64,000 nucleotides of DNA from Fluviirhizobium alvei (GTDB taxonomy: Bacteria > Pseudomonadota > Alphaproteobacteria > Rhizobiales > Rhizobiaceae). Each line of letters starts with the position of its first letter. Positions within the stretch are counted from its first letter, which is position 1. The notes under the pieces are model-generated. The model did not search any database, was not told the DNA's origin, and was given only the letters and a program-made list of their open reading frames with translations. Position numbers and translations under genes: made by a program. The stretch lies in assembly GCF_030551875.1 (NCBI RefSeq), contig NZ_JAUOZU010000022.1:1-64000 (forward strand), written 5' to 3'. This document shows positions 16,965-25,933 of this stretch, piece after piece.

Positions 16965-18079
16965 TGGATCGTTTCAGCGTCCGCTACCGGATCGTGGCGA
17001 ACGACCTTTCCGACGCACGCGCCCAGGCACTCGACATCGCGCTCGAACAGACGCTCGAAATCCCCCGCGATGCGGTGCCCAAGGGTTATGTCGAGGATGT
17101 GATGCTTGGCCGGCTGGAACATCTGGAACCTGCCGGCGACAATCGCGCCTATCTCGCCGATATCTCCTACAGTGACGACGATATCGGCGGCGATTTCCTG
17201 CAGCTTCTCAATGTCATTTTCGGCAATTCGTCGATCAAGGCCGGGGTGAAGGCATTGTCGCTTGGCCTTTCGGATGGGATCCGGGCGATCTGCCCGGGTC
17301 CGCGCTTCGGCGCAAACGGGCTCAGGGCGCGGGCCGGCATTTCGGCAGGGCCGCTTTTGATGTCGGCGATCAAGCCGGTTGGCCTTTCGACTGCGGAACT
17401 CGCCAAACTGGCGGGAGAATTCGCGCTCGGCGGCATGCATTATGTCAAGGACGATCACGGCCTCGCCAATCAGAAGACAGCACCATTCGATGAGCGCCTG
17501 AAAGCCTGTATCACAGCAATCGCGGAGGCGAATGCAACGACCGGCGGCGCCTGCTCCTTCGTTCCGAACGTGACAGCATCCGGCGGTCGGACGATCGAGA
17601 ATGCCTGGAAGGCAAAGGAGGCGGGCGCCGGCGCCATCATGGTCGCTCCCGCTCTTGCCGGGATGGATGTAACTTACCAGCTGGCAACGGACCCGGATTT
17701 CGATCTGCCGATCGTTACCCATCCGGCCTTCGGCGGCGCCAATGTGGTCGGGCCAGACTGCGGCTTTTCGCATGCGCTCTATTACGGCCATCTTCATCGC
17801 CTGATGGGTGCGGATGCCGTGGTGTTTCCGAATTTTGGTGGCCGTTTCGGTTTCACCCGCGAGGAATGCCAGTCGATCGCCCGCGCCGGTCTCGACCCGT
17901 TCGGCGATCTTGAGACGACACTGCCGGCCCCAGGTGGCGGCATGTCGATCGAGCGGGTGGAGGCCATGCAATCGGCCTATGGCGATGACATCATGTACCT
18001 GATCGGTGGCGCGCTCTTGAGGGCCCCGGAAGGTGTGGTCGCGGCCACGCGAGCGCTCGTGGAAAAGACAAGAGCCTGA
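16964..18079 (+). CDS. RuBisCO-like protein (form IV), probable ketose-phosphate isomerase
   Basis: The 371-aa protein has the RuBisCO large-subunit fold. K137 (SAIKPVG) matches the catalytic lysine and K162 (HYVKDDHG) the carbamylated lysine. The metal ligands after it read D-D-H, so the usual Glu is His165. H253 lies in THPAFGG, and the loop-6 lysine is replaced (GGRFGF, R294). Phosphate-binding glycines remain (PAPGGGM 322-328, GGAL 348-351). It therefore cannot be a carboxylase. The length fits the DeepYkr RLPs such as that of Rhodospirillum rubrum, which converts methylthioribulose 1-phosphate to methylthioxylulose 5-phosphate; no MTXu-5-P methylsulfurylase cupin lies here. ATG at 16964 is preferred over GTG 16961 because GGAGG is seven bases away. 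Confidence 0.88.
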   Translation: MDRFSVRYRIVANDLSDARAQALDIALEQTLEIPRDAVPKGYVEDVMLGRLEHLEPAGDNRAYLADISYSDDDIGGDFLQLLNVIFGNSSIKAGVKALSLGLSDGIRAICPGPRFGANGLRARAGISAGPLLMSAIKPVGLSTAELAKLAGEFALGGMHYVKDDHGLANQKTAPFDERLKACITAIAEANATTGGACSFVPNVTASGGRTIENAWKAKEAGAGAIMVAPALAGMDVTYQLATDPDFDLPIVTHPAFGGANVVGPDCGFSHALYYGHLHRLMGADAVVFPNFGGRFGFTREECQSIARAGLDPFGDLETTLPAPGGGMSIERVEAMQSAYGDDIMYLIGGALLRAPEGVVAATRALVEKTRA

Positions 18080-18095
18080 ACGATCCCGACAGGAA

Positions 18096-18119
18096 AAGGC
18101 CGCCCGAGATGGCGGCCTT
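18096..18119. terminator. Bidirectional terminator between RLP and thiolase genes
   Basis: AAGGCCGCC and GGCGGCCTT form a perfect 9-bp stem with a six-base loop. A T-run follows on the plus strand (CGCATTTTT) and TTTT directly on the minus strand, so it can end both convergent operons. Confidence 0.85.
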
Positions 18120-18142
18120 CGCATTTTTGGAAATCCTCTAGT

Positions 18143-19345
18143 TCAGCAGACCTCGAACAGGCCAGCCGCCCCCATGCCGCCGCCCACGCACATGGTGACG
18201 ACGACATAGCGGGCACCGCGGCGCTTGCCTTCAATCAGCGCATGGCCGACCATGCGGGCGCCGGACATGCCGTACGGATGGCCGACCGAGATGGCACCGC
18301 CGTTGACGTTATAGAGGTCCGGGTCGATGCCCAGGCGATCGCGGCAATAAAGCGCCTGAACGGCAAAGGCCTCGTTGAGCTCCCAGAGACCGATATCCTC
18401 GACCTTGAGACCATGCTTTGAGAGAAGCTTCGGCACCGCGAAGACCGGGCCGATGCCCATCTCGTCGGGATCGCAACCGGCAACAGCAATGCCGCGATAA
18501 ATACCAAGCGGCGCGAGCCCGCGCTTTTCCGCCTCGCGCGAATCCATGAGAACAGCAGCGGACGCACCATCGGAAAGCTGCGAGGCATTGCCGGCGGTGA
18601 TGCACTTGCCGGCACCGAAGCTGATGCCGCCGGTGAAGACCGGATTGAGGCCGGCGAGATCCTCGAGTTTCGTACCCGGACGGTTGCCCTCGTCACGATC
18701 AAGTGTCACTTCGACGCTTTTCTCTTCGCCGGTCACCTTGTCCTTGATCTTCATGACCGACTTCAAAGGCACGATTTCGGCATCGAAACGGCCTGCCGCT
18801 TGCGCTGCTGCGGTGCGCTGCTGCGACTGCAGCGAATAGGCATCCTGCTTTTCGCGCGATATACCGTAGCGATCGGCGACGATTTCGGCGGTTTCCAGCA
18901 TGGTCATGTAGATGTCGGGGCGATGCTCGACGATCCACGGGTCGCGGTAGCGATCGAGATTCATCTTCGGCGTCTGCACGAGCGAGATCGATTCGACACC
19001 ACCCCCGACCGTGATCGTCATACCGTCATGCAGGATCTGCTTGGCGGCGGTGGCGATGGCCATCAGGCCGGACGCGCATTGGCGATCGAGCGACATGCCG
19101 GCCACCGAGGTCGGCAGGCCGGCCCTGATGGCGCACTGGCGGGCGACATTCATATGGGTCGAGCCCTGCTGCAGGGCCGCACCCATGATCACATCGTCGA
19201 TTTCGGCGGGATCGACGCCGGCGCGGGCCACGGCATGCTGGATGGCATGGCCGCCCAGCGTCTGCGCCTGGGTATCATTGAAGGCACCGCGATAGGCCTT
19301 GCCGATCGGCGTGCGCGCGGTGGATACGATTACAGCATCTGCCAT
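18143..19345 (-). CDS. Acetyl-CoA acetyltransferase (thiolase)
   Basis: The 400-aa protein is a thiolase: the acyl-accepting cysteine lies in [11 protein letters not shown], the active-site histidine in [11 protein letters not shown] and the second cysteine in TMCVGGGMG. The start at 19345 ([18 protein letters not shown]) has AGGAGGAGG upstream; the open frame beyond it mirrors the neighbouring gene. It would cleave a 3-ketoacyl-CoA. It is the last gene of a four-gene beta-oxidation-like operon (acyl-CoA dehydrogenase, MaoC hydratase, SDR, thiolase). Confidence 0.93.
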   Translation of the reverse strand: MADAVIVSTARTPIGKAYRGAFNDTQAQTLGGHAIQHAVARAGVDPAEIDDVIMGAALQQGSTHMNVARQCAIRAGLPTSVAGMSLDRQCASGLMAIATAAKQILHDGMTITVGGGVESISLVQTPKMNLDRYRDPWIVEHRPDIYMTMLETAEIVADRYGISREKQDAYSLQSQQRTAAAQAAGRFDAEIVPLKSVMKIKDKVTGEEKSVEVTLDRDEGNRPGTKLEDLAGLNPVFTGGISFGAGKCITAGNASQLSDGASAAVLMDSREAEKRGLAPLGIYRGIAVAGCDPDEMGIGPVFAVPKLLSKHGLKVEDIGLWELNEAFAVQALYCRDRLGIDPDLYNVNGGAISVGHPYGMSGARMVGHALIEGKRRGARYVVVTMCVGGGMGAAGLFEVC

Positions 19346-19358
19346 GTCAGTCCTCCTC

Positions 19359-20249
19359 CTAGTTTTTTCCGGCCGCAAGGGCGCGGGCGGCAATATCGAC
19401 GAATTTGCGGGTCTGGTCGAATGCATTGACGATCGGCTGGGCATTCGCCTGGCTCGCGATCGCCTCGATATGACGGGCAATGCCCTCCACCGTCCGTTCG
19501 GATTCCGGCAGGAAGACACCTTCGGATTCTGAGATCTGAGTGACGGCGAAGACACCGGCGCCCGCGCCCATGATCATCCGCGATGGCGCATTTTCGCTGA
19601 CCAGATAGAGCACGGCCGGCGTAACGGTTTCCGGTGACAGAAGGGCAGCTGCCTCATCCGGAATGAGGCCGGCCGTCATTTGGGTCGCGGCCGTCGGCGC
19701 CAGCGTATTGACACGGATATTGTATTTGGCGCCTTCGAGATGCAGGCAGTTCATCATCCCCACCATGGCGGCCTTCGCCGCGCCATAGTTGGTCTGGCCG
19801 AAATTGCCATAAATGCCCGAAGCCGACGAGGTGAAGACGATGCGACCGTAATTGCGCTCGCGCATCTGGTCCCACACCGCCTTGGTGCAGTTGTAGCTGC
19901 CGATGAGATGAACCTTGATGACGAGTTCGAAATCGCCCGGCTCAAGCTTGCCGAAGCTCTTGTCGCGCAGGATGCCGGCATTGTTGACGAGAATGTCGAC
20001 GCCGCCCCATTCCTTGCCGACCCGCTCGACCAGCGCCTTGACCTGGTCGATATTGGCGACATCGGCGGCACTGGCGATCGCCTGGCCACCGAGCGAACGG
20101 ATCTCTTCAACTACCTGTTCGGCCGCCGCCTGGCTGATGTCGCTCACGACAACGCGGGCGCCACCCTTGGCGAGGCCCATCGCATGGCTGCGTCCCAATC
20201 CGTTGCCGGCACCCGTCACGATGGCCACACGGCCGTTGAAATCCGTCAT
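19359..20249 (-). CDS. SDR-family 3-hydroxyacyl-CoA dehydrogenase-like protein
   Basis: The 296-aa protein has TGAGNGLG near its N-terminus and the catalytic residues in [19 protein letters not shown]. It resembles the (3R)-hydroxyacyl-CoA dehydrogenase domain of peroxisomal multifunctional enzyme 2, including an extra C-terminal segment of about 50 residues. This fits a partner MaoC hydratase, which also uses the (R)-isomer. It overlaps the MaoC gene by four bases and ends 13 bases before the thiolase start. Confidence 0.87.
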   Translation of the reverse strand: MTDFNGRVAIVTGAGNGLGRSHAMGLAKGGARVVVSDISQAAAEQVVEEIRSLGGQAIASAADVANIDQVKALVERVGKEWGGVDILVNNAGILRDKSFGKLEPGDFELVIKVHLIGSYNCTKAVWDQMRERNYGRIVFTSSASGIYGNFGQTNYGAAKAAMVGMMNCLHLEGAKYNIRVNTLAPTAATQMTAGLIPDEAAALLSPETVTPAVLYLVSENAPSRMIMGAGAGVFAVTQISESEGVFLPESERTVEGIARHIEAIASQANAQPIVNAFDQTRKFVDIAARALAAGKN

Positions 20250-20752
20250 TCTTCATTCTCCTTGCTGTCGGAAAGCGCCAGGATCAGCCAGTTGGCGGCC
20301 ACCGCCGGGCGCGATGCTCCCTTGATTTCCACATCGACCGAATATTGAAACAGGGTCTGCCCGCCGGCTTTCGGCGTTACCTTGTCGAGCTGGAACTTGC
20401 CCCGGATCTCGGATCCCGCCGGAACCGGCGACAGGAAACGGATCCGGTCGAAGCCATAATTGACGGTCGCAGACGCCTCCGCGATCGCGGGAAGAGCCGT
20501 TTCGGCCATCCGGCTCATCAGCGACAGCGTCAAAAATCCGTGCGCGATCGTGCCGCCGAACGGGCTTTGCGCCGCCCGCACCGGATCGATATGAATGAAC
20601 TGGTGGTCCTCGGTAATATCGGCAAAGGCGTTGATGCGGGCCTGATCGACGCTGATCCAGGGCGAGATGCCCACCACTTGCCCTTCGAGCGCCTGCAATT
20701 CGGCGATCGTTCGGGCGCCGGGCGGGTTTACGGCAACAGTCGACAAATCCAT
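20246..20752 (-). CDS. MaoC-family (R)-enoyl-CoA hydratase
   Basis: The 168-aa protein has the hydratase-2 motif: a catalytic Asp/His pair in DITEDHQFIHIDPVRA, then SPFGGTIAHGFLTLSL. It would hydrate an enoyl-CoA to the (R)-3-hydroxyacyl-CoA. It sits between the acyl-CoA dehydrogenase (31-base gap) and the SDR gene (four-base overlap), giving a complete oxidation round with an (R)-specific middle section. Confidence 0.9.
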   Translation of the reverse strand: MDLSTVAVNPPGARTIAELQALEGQVVGISPWISVDQARINAFADITEDHQFIHIDPVRAAQSPFGGTIAHGFLTLSLMSRMAETALPAIAEASATVNYGFDRIRFLSPVPAGSEIRGKFQLDKVTPKAGGQTLFQYSVDVEIKGASRPAVAANWLILALSDSKENEE

Positions 20753-20782
20753 TCTCCTCTCAGAGTGCGGCCATTGCGGCCG

Positions 20783-22609
20783 TCAGAAGACCGATGACGG
20801 CGTATCGGCAATCACCCGCGGCATCGAGCGGGCCAGTTCGAGAACCTGGGTGATGCGCGGCAGTTCATGATTGTAGAAATAATCGCAGGCCGCCCGTTTG
20901 CCTGCGGCCAGACGGCTTTCGGAGCGGGCTGCGTCACCCATGATCAGGACCGTCTGGTCGAGCCAGATCCAGCCCACCACGATATGGCCGAAAGCGTCGG
21001 TGAGTTCGGTGGCGTTGGAAAGCAGCGCCTCGCGATCGACAGACGGTAACGCCTTCGCGACCGAGTGGAATTGCCGCCACAGCTTCTCAAGCCGGTGGGC
21101 ATGGACGGCAAGCCCGGACAGATCGGACGCGGACCGGCAAGTCGCAAGAACTCGGGATTCGAGCAGATCGAGCGCCCGGTCGCCCTCGCGCATCAGCTTG
21201 CGACCGGCAAAATCGATGCCCTGGATACCGGTCGTGCCTTCGTGGATCGGGTTGAGGCGGTTGTCACGGTAAAGCTGTTCGACATCGAAATCGCGGGTAT
21301 AGCCATAACCGCCATGGATCTGGATGGCGATGTCGCTGGCTTTCACACCCCATTCGGAAGACCAGGTCTTCGCGATGGGCGTGAGCAGCCCGAGCAACAG
21401 GTCCGCATCCTGAAAGGCCGCTTTGTCGGCTGCACCGGTCCGGTCGTCGATTAGGCGCGATGCCAGAAGCACCAGCGAGAATGCCCCCTCCGCATAACAT
21501 TTCTGCGCCAGCAGCATGCGCTTGACATCGGGATGTTCGATGATCGCGGTTGGCGGGGCTTCTTTCGATTGTTGCGACGTCCGCCCCTGGGCGCGTTCAC
21601 GCGCATAGTCGACCGAGAGCGCATGGCTGCGCATGGCAATTGCTGCCGCCCCGAGGCCCACCGCAATGCGCGCCTCGTTCATCATATGGAACATGATGGC
21701 GAGCCCCTGACCGGGCTCCCCGACCAGATAGCCGATCGCGCCGGCCTGCCCTTCCGGCCGGAAGCGTGTTCCTTCGCCAAAATTGAGCAGGCAATTTGAC
21801 GTGCCGCGATAGCCCATCTTGTGATTGAGGCCGGCGACGATCACGTCGTTGCGATCGCCACGTTTGCCTTCGGCATCGATGAGCCATTTGGGCACGATGA
21901 AGAGCGAAATGCCCGCCGTGCCGACCGGCAATGTTCCATCCGCTTCCGGGATTTTCGCCAGCACAAGATGGACGATATTGTCAGTGATGTCGTGATCGCC
22001 ACCGGAGATCCACATCTTGTTGCCGATGATCCGAAAGCGCGCGCCGAGCGCGTCGGATCCATCCGGCACGGCGCGGGTTCGGATATCACCGAGCGACGAA
22101 CCGGCTTGCGGTTCGGAAAGGCACATGGTGCCGGTCGCCTGCCCCGCAAGCTGCGGCCGCACGAAATGCTCGATCTGCAGCGGCGTGCCATATTTCGCCA
22201 ACAGGCGGGCGTTACCGGTGGTCAGCATACCGTAGGCGGAGGCAGCGACATTGGCGGCCATGAATTGCGCCATCGCCGCAGTCTGCACCGTTTCGGGAAC
22301 CTGGAGCCCATCGAGTTCGGCGCTGAACGGGGCGGCAATGAAGCCGGCTTCGGCATAGGCGATATGTGCAGCCGCGATCTCGGGCAGAACGGTCACTTCA
22401 CCATCGCTGAATGCAGGCTCGACCCGGTCGGACAATTTGTAGACCGGCAGGAAACGATCGGCAGCCAGCTTTTCCGCCAGATCCAGCAGCGCTGCGACCG
22501 ACTGGCGATTGTGATCGGCAAACAGGGGCTGCGCAAACAGCGCCTCCAGCCCCAACCAGTCGAAAACGAGGAAATCGAGATTGTCCCGATCGATTGCATT
22601 TTGACCCAT
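20783..22609 (-). CDS. Acyl-CoA dehydrogenase with C-terminal extension
   Basis: The 608-aa protein is an FAD acyl-CoA dehydrogenase of the long type that has an extra C-terminal domain. Landmarks are MCLSEPQAGSSLGDI (FAD/substrate), MGYRGTSNCLLNFG, and the likely catalytic base Glu in NPIHEGTTGIQG. The ATG at 22609 (MGQNAIDRDN) has GGAGG six bases upstream; the nine upstream codons cover this site. First gene of the operon, divergent from the FadR-type regulator. The acyl substrate is unknown. Confidence 0.9.
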   Translation of the reverse strand: MGQNAIDRDNLDFLVFDWLGLEALFAQPLFADHNRQSVAALLDLAEKLAADRFLPVYKLSDRVEPAFSDGEVTVLPEIAAAHIAYAEAGFIAAPFSAELDGLQVPETVQTAAMAQFMAANVAASAYGMLTTGNARLLAKYGTPLQIEHFVRPQLAGQATGTMCLSEPQAGSSLGDIRTRAVPDGSDALGARFRIIGNKMWISGGDHDITDNIVHLVLAKIPEADGTLPVGTAGISLFIVPKWLIDAEGKRGDRNDVIVAGLNHKMGYRGTSNCLLNFGEGTRFRPEGQAGAIGYLVGEPGQGLAIMFHMMNEARIAVGLGAAAIAMRSHALSVDYARERAQGRTSQQSKEAPPTAIIEHPDVKRMLLAQKCYAEGAFSLVLLASRLIDDRTGAADKAAFQDADLLLGLLTPIAKTWSSEWGVKASDIAIQIHGGYGYTRDFDVEQLYRDNRLNPIHEGTTGIQGIDFAGRKLMREGDRALDLLESRVLATCRSASDLSGLAVHAHRLEKLWRQFHSVAKALPSVDREALLSNATELTDAFGHIVVGWIWLDQTVLIMGDAARSESRLAAGKRAACDYFYNHELPRITQVLELARSMPRVIADTPSSVF

Positions 22610-22697
22610 GAACCGCCTCCTCGCGTCGAATGCCACGATACGCCAGGCAATCGATCGCCAATCCTCTCAATGGGAAAAGGTCATAGCCGATGTTCGT

Positions 22698-22708
22698 TTG
22701 TTCAACAA
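22698..22708. promoter_or_regulatory. Candidate FadR-type operator
   Basis: TTGTTCAACAA fits the TNGT-N3-ACNA pattern of FCD/FadR-subfamily GntR regulators. It lies in the 169-base region between the acyl-CoA dehydrogenase and the divergent regulator gene, 71 bases before the regulator start. Confidence 0.55.
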
Positions 22709-22778
22709 GCCAACAATTGCATTTTTGCAACCCGGATGCTATCAGACCCTCAGCCGTCAACAGGAGTGACCCGCCGCA

Positions 22779-23519
22779 ATGTTCGATCGACTGGAGATCG
22801 TGCCCGCCTACCGTACCGTCTGCGAGGCCATCGAAAAGGAGATCATGACCGGCAGGCTGGGTCCCGGCGACCAGCTGCCGACCGAAACCGAGCTGGCGCA
22901 GCAGTTTGGCCTGACGCGCCATACGGTTCGCGAAGGCCTGCGCATCCTCGAAGAAGGCGGACTGGTGGGGCGCGAGGCCGGGCGGCGCCTGTTTGTCAAA
23001 CAGCCGCACTATGCCGAATCCGCACCGCGTGCGACGCGCGCGCTCATCATGCAGCGCGTGACCTTCCGCGAACTCTGGGAAGTGTCGATGTCGCTCGAGC
23101 CGGCCGCAGCAGACCGCGCCGCCAGGCATGTGACCGATGCCGACATCAAGGCGTTGGAAGACAATCTCGCCGCCATGGAAAAGGCTTTCGCCGAGGACAG
23201 GTCGATCATCGCCCTCGATATCGCCTTCCACACTTTGGTGGCCGAGATCGGTGGCAACAAGGCGCTGTTGCTCGCCCGCGAGCCGATATCGCAACTCTTC
23301 TATCCGGCATTGTCGCGGCTGTTCGACCATCCCGGCAACCGGCTGACCGGTCCCCGGCGTCTGATCGATGCGCATCGCAAGATCATCGAGGCGATGAAGC
23401 TGCGCGACGCTGTCGAGGCCGAAGCCTGGATGCGCCGGCATATTGCCGATTTCCGCCGCGGCTATGATCATTGCGGCTTCGATGTCGATGAACCGGTGGC
23501 GCATCGCGAACAGGATTGA
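22779..23519 (+). CDS. GntR-family regulator with FCD domain
   Basis: The 246-aa protein has an N-terminal winged helix (about residues 8-75: YRTVCEAIEKEIMTGRLGPG, TELAQQFGLTRHTVREGLRIL) and a C-terminal all-helical FCD domain with the metal/ligand histidines in DIAFHTLVAEIGGN and LIDAHRKIIEAM. It is divergent from the beta-oxidation operon and most likely represses it until an acyl-CoA or acid intermediate binds. A matching palindrome is at 22698-22708. Confidence 0.9.
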   Translation: MFDRLEIVPAYRTVCEAIEKEIMTGRLGPGDQLPTETELAQQFGLTRHTVREGLRILEEGGLVGREAGRRLFVKQPHYAESAPRATRALIMQRVTFRELWEVSMSLEPAAADRAARHVTDADIKALEDNLAAMEKAFAEDRSIIALDIAFHTLVAEIGGNKALLLAREPISQLFYPALSRLFDHPGNRLTGPRRLIDAHRKIIEAMKLRDAVEAEAWMRRHIADFRRGYDHCGFDVDEPVAHREQD

Positions 23520-23814
23520 GAAGCAGCAAGCGCACACAATTGAATACGCATTCACATCTGTAGTTTCGAGCACTACAGCATCATGAATCTCAAACTTCTC
23601 TGTCGGGAAGGCTTGGCCTCGTCCCGATCCTGCCTTAAAAGAAATGTTCGGAACACCTGGGTGACGATCGCCCATTCCGGCCGGTTTACGCCTTCATCGG
23701 GATCTTCGGATAACAGGCGAAACAGGCTTAGCCGATGCCACCGTTTCTGCGGCGATCCTCGACGGGTTCGTTCATCACGCGGAGTGCTGGTGGACTTCTA
23801 TTGGAGATAAGCAT
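23520..23814. other. Intergenic region with a 7-bp inverted repeat
   Basis: No convincing gene lies here; a 75-codon open frame at 23583-23810 has no family features. CTGTAGT (23558-23564) and ACTACAG (23572-23578) are perfect inverted arms around a seven-base loop, possibly an operator. The region must contain the promoter of the alcohol dehydrogenase gene. Confidence 0.4.
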
Positions 23815-24972
23815 ATGAATTCCTTTAGTTTCAATACCACCAAAAGCATCCAGTTCGGCCATGGCGCGCTCGCAAGACTGGGCGAACTCGTTCTCTCCAG
23901 CATGGGCAAGCGCGTGCTGCTGGTGACTGATCCAGGCATGGTGGCAACCGGCATCGTCGAACGCGCACTCGGCATCCTCAAAGAGGCCGGTGTCGAGCCG
24001 AGCCTTTATGCCGATGTGCAGGCCGATCCGCCGGAAGCAGTGATTGAGGCAGCGACAGAGATTGCATGCGCATACAAAGTCGATGGCGTCATTGGCCTCG
24101 GCGGCGGTTCGTCACTCGATGTCGCGAAACTTGTCGCGCTGCTCGCGGTCGGCAAGGAGACGCTGAAAGACGTCTATGGCGTCGCAAAGGCCAAGGGCCC
24201 GCGTCTGCCGCTGGTTCTCATTCCAACCACATCCGGCACCGGCTCGGAAGTCACGCCGATTTCGATCGTCACCACCGGCACTTCAGAGAAGATGGGTGTA
24301 GTGTCGCCGGTTCTGCTGCCGGATGTCGCCCTTCTCGATCCGGAACTCACATTCGGCCTGCCGCCTCATGTGACGGCAGCGACGGGCATCGATGCCATGG
24401 TGCATGCGATCGAGGCCTATGCCTCGGCAAATGCCAACAACAATCCGCTGTCGCGGACGCTCGCCATCCAGGCACTCGAACTGATGGCACCGGCGCTGCT
24501 GCGCGCTGTCCGCAACGGTCGTGACGAAGCTGCCCGCGGTGACATGCTGCTGGGCTCCATGCTGGCCGGGCAGGCTTTCGCCAATTCGCCGGTGGCGGCT
24601 GTCCATGCGCTCGCCTATCCGCTCGGCGGCCATTTCCACATTCCGCACGGCCTGTCGAATGCGCTCGTTCTGCCGCATGTGCTGCGTTTCAACGCGGTGA
24701 CCGCCCATCAGTCCTATGTCGATCTGGCACCGCATGTCTTCCCCGAGCTTTCAAAGCTTCAGGGTCAGGAGCGGGTTGCCGCCTTCTGCGATGGTCTGGC
24801 GACGCTGTCGAAGGATTGCGGCCTGCCCCAGACGCTGCGCGAGATGAAGATCACCGAGGACTGGCTGCCGAAGCTCGCCCGCGATGCGATGAACCAGACG
24901 CGGTTGCTCGTCAACAATCCGCGCCCGCTCACCGAAGAGGATGCGCTTGCGATCTACCGCGCGGCCTTCTGA
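23815..24972 (+). CDS. Iron-containing alcohol dehydrogenase
   Basis: The 385-aa protein belongs to the group III Fe-dependent alcohol dehydrogenases. The NAD-binding GGGSSLDVAK, the IPTTSGTGSEVTP segment, and metal ligands in GIDAMVHAIEAY, YPLGGHFHIPHGLSNA (two histidines) are all present. These enzymes interconvert small alcohols and aldehydes; the substrate is not evident. GGAGA lies nine bases before the ATG. It is a single-gene unit ending in a strong terminator. Confidence 0.92.
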   Translation: MNSFSFNTTKSIQFGHGALARLGELVLSSMGKRVLLVTDPGMVATGIVERALGILKEAGVEPSLYADVQADPPEAVIEAATEIACAYKVDGVIGLGGGSSLDVAKLVALLAVGKETLKDVYGVAKAKGPRLPLVLIPTTSGTGSEVTPISIVTTGTSEKMGVVSPVLLPDVALLDPELTFGLPPHVTAATGIDAMVHAIEAYASANANNNPLSRTLAIQALELMAPALLRAVRNGRDEAARGDMLLGSMLAGQAFANSPVAAVHALAYPLGGHFHIPHGLSNALVLPHVLRFNAVTAHQSYVDLAPHVFPELSKLQGQERVAAFCDGLATLSKDCGLPQTLREMKITEDWLPKLARDAMNQTRLLVNNPRPLTEEDALAIYRAAF

Positions 24973-24995
24973 TTGCCAGATCCGGAATCATTCTT

Positions 24996-25019
24996 GAAAC
25001 CCGCCAGATGGCGGGTTTC
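24996..25019 (+). terminator. Rho-independent terminator of the Fe-ADH gene
   Basis: GAAACCCGCC and GGCGGGTTTC form a perfect 10-bp stem with a four-base loop, 23 bases after the stop codon, followed by a T-rich stretch. Confidence 0.88.
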
Positions 25020-25104
25020 TTCGTTTCATCCTGACGACAGGATGGACCGAGCGCTGCGCTTGGCTTAGGCATGGACGATTGAATTCGACCCGACCAGCCA
25101 GCCG

Positions 25105-25884
25105 ATGACAGCCATAGCCAACCGACCCGACGAAGAGCACCCGGCCGCAAGCGTGGTGGAGCGCTACCACCAATGCTGGATTGCCCGCGATGTCGAGGGG
25201 ATCCTGGCGCTCTTTCATCCCGAGATCGAGTATTTCGACTTCCACAACAATCGCCAGATTCCACGCGACGACCTGCGCGACTATATACAAAACGCCCTGC
25301 CCGACACCGAAACAGGCCAGTTCGCCTATACCGATCGCATTCGCGTCGATGGCGATACCGCCTTCGTGCAATATCTCGCTCGGCTGCCGCTCAAGCGCGG
25401 ACAGTATGCGACCCTGCGGGTCTGCGAAGCGATCACGATTGCCGACGGTCTCGTCCGCCGCGTCAACGAATATGCGTCACGCATCCAGACCGAGGACGAA
25501 CATCTCGGCGAACCGCGTCTCGGTCTTTCCGGACGCAGCCTCGAACTGATGATGCTCGAACTTAGCCAGTATTTCGAGAAGGACCGTCCCTTCCTCGATC
25601 CGGATCTCGATCTTACGACGGTCGCGCGCGTTTTGGGCTATACCCGGAACCAGGTCTCCTACCTGCTCAACCGCCAGATCGGCCAGAGCTTCTACCAGTT
25701 CCTCAACCATGCTCGTCTCGACGAATTCTGCCAGCGTCTGCGCGCGGGTCCCGAACAGCCGATGAACGAACATGTCTTCGCTTCCGGCTTCAATTCGGTC
25801 TCGGTCTTCTATCGCGCCTTCCGCGACCGGTTCGGAACCACCCCCAAGGCCTGGCTTGCAGGCACGCGCGATCGCGATTCCTGA
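25105..25884 (+). CDS. NTF2/SnoaL-like domain fused to an AraC-type DNA-binding domain
   Basis: The 259-aa protein joins two folds rarely seen together. Residues about 15-130 form an NTF2/SnoaL-like cone (VVERYHQCWIARDVEGILAL, then FHPEIEYFDFHNN). Residues about 155-255 form an AraC-type double HTH, with LTTVARVLGYTRNQVSYLLN and the second HTH FNSVSVFYRAFRDRFGTTP. I infer a transcription regulator that senses a small hydrophobic ligand in the NTF2 pocket. The amine oxidase-like and MBL genes downstream are the probable targets. Confidence 0.8.
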   Translation: MTAIANRPDEEHPAASVVERYHQCWIARDVEGILALFHPEIEYFDFHNNRQIPRDDLRDYIQNALPDTETGQFAYTDRIRVDGDTAFVQYLARLPLKRGQYATLRVCEAITIADGLVRRVNEYASRIQTEDEHLGEPRLGLSGRSLELMMLELSQYFEKDRPFLDPDLDLTTVARVLGYTRNQVSYLLNRQIGQSFYQFLNHARLDEFCQRLRAGPEQPMNEHVFASGFNSVSVFYRAFRDRFGTTPKAWLAGTRDRDS

Positions 25885-25933
25885 CGGACCCGCAGGCAAG
25901 ACAGGAGAGGAAAACCGTTTTATCCTGCCGCCC

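Noticed and set aside
16964-18079. RuBisCO for CO2 fixation
   Set aside because: The metal-ligand Glu and loop-6 lysine are not conserved, and no phosphoribulokinase or small subunit is nearby; it is a form IV RuBisCO-like protein.
21821-23467. 548-codon plus-strand frame crossing the acyl-CoA dehydrogenase and regulator genes
   Set aside because: It runs antisense to one real gene and out of frame through another, with no recognisable motif.
23583-23810. 75-codon plus-strand frame before the Fe-alcohol dehydrogenase
   Set aside because: No ribosome site, no family likeness and atypical composition; more likely part of the control region.
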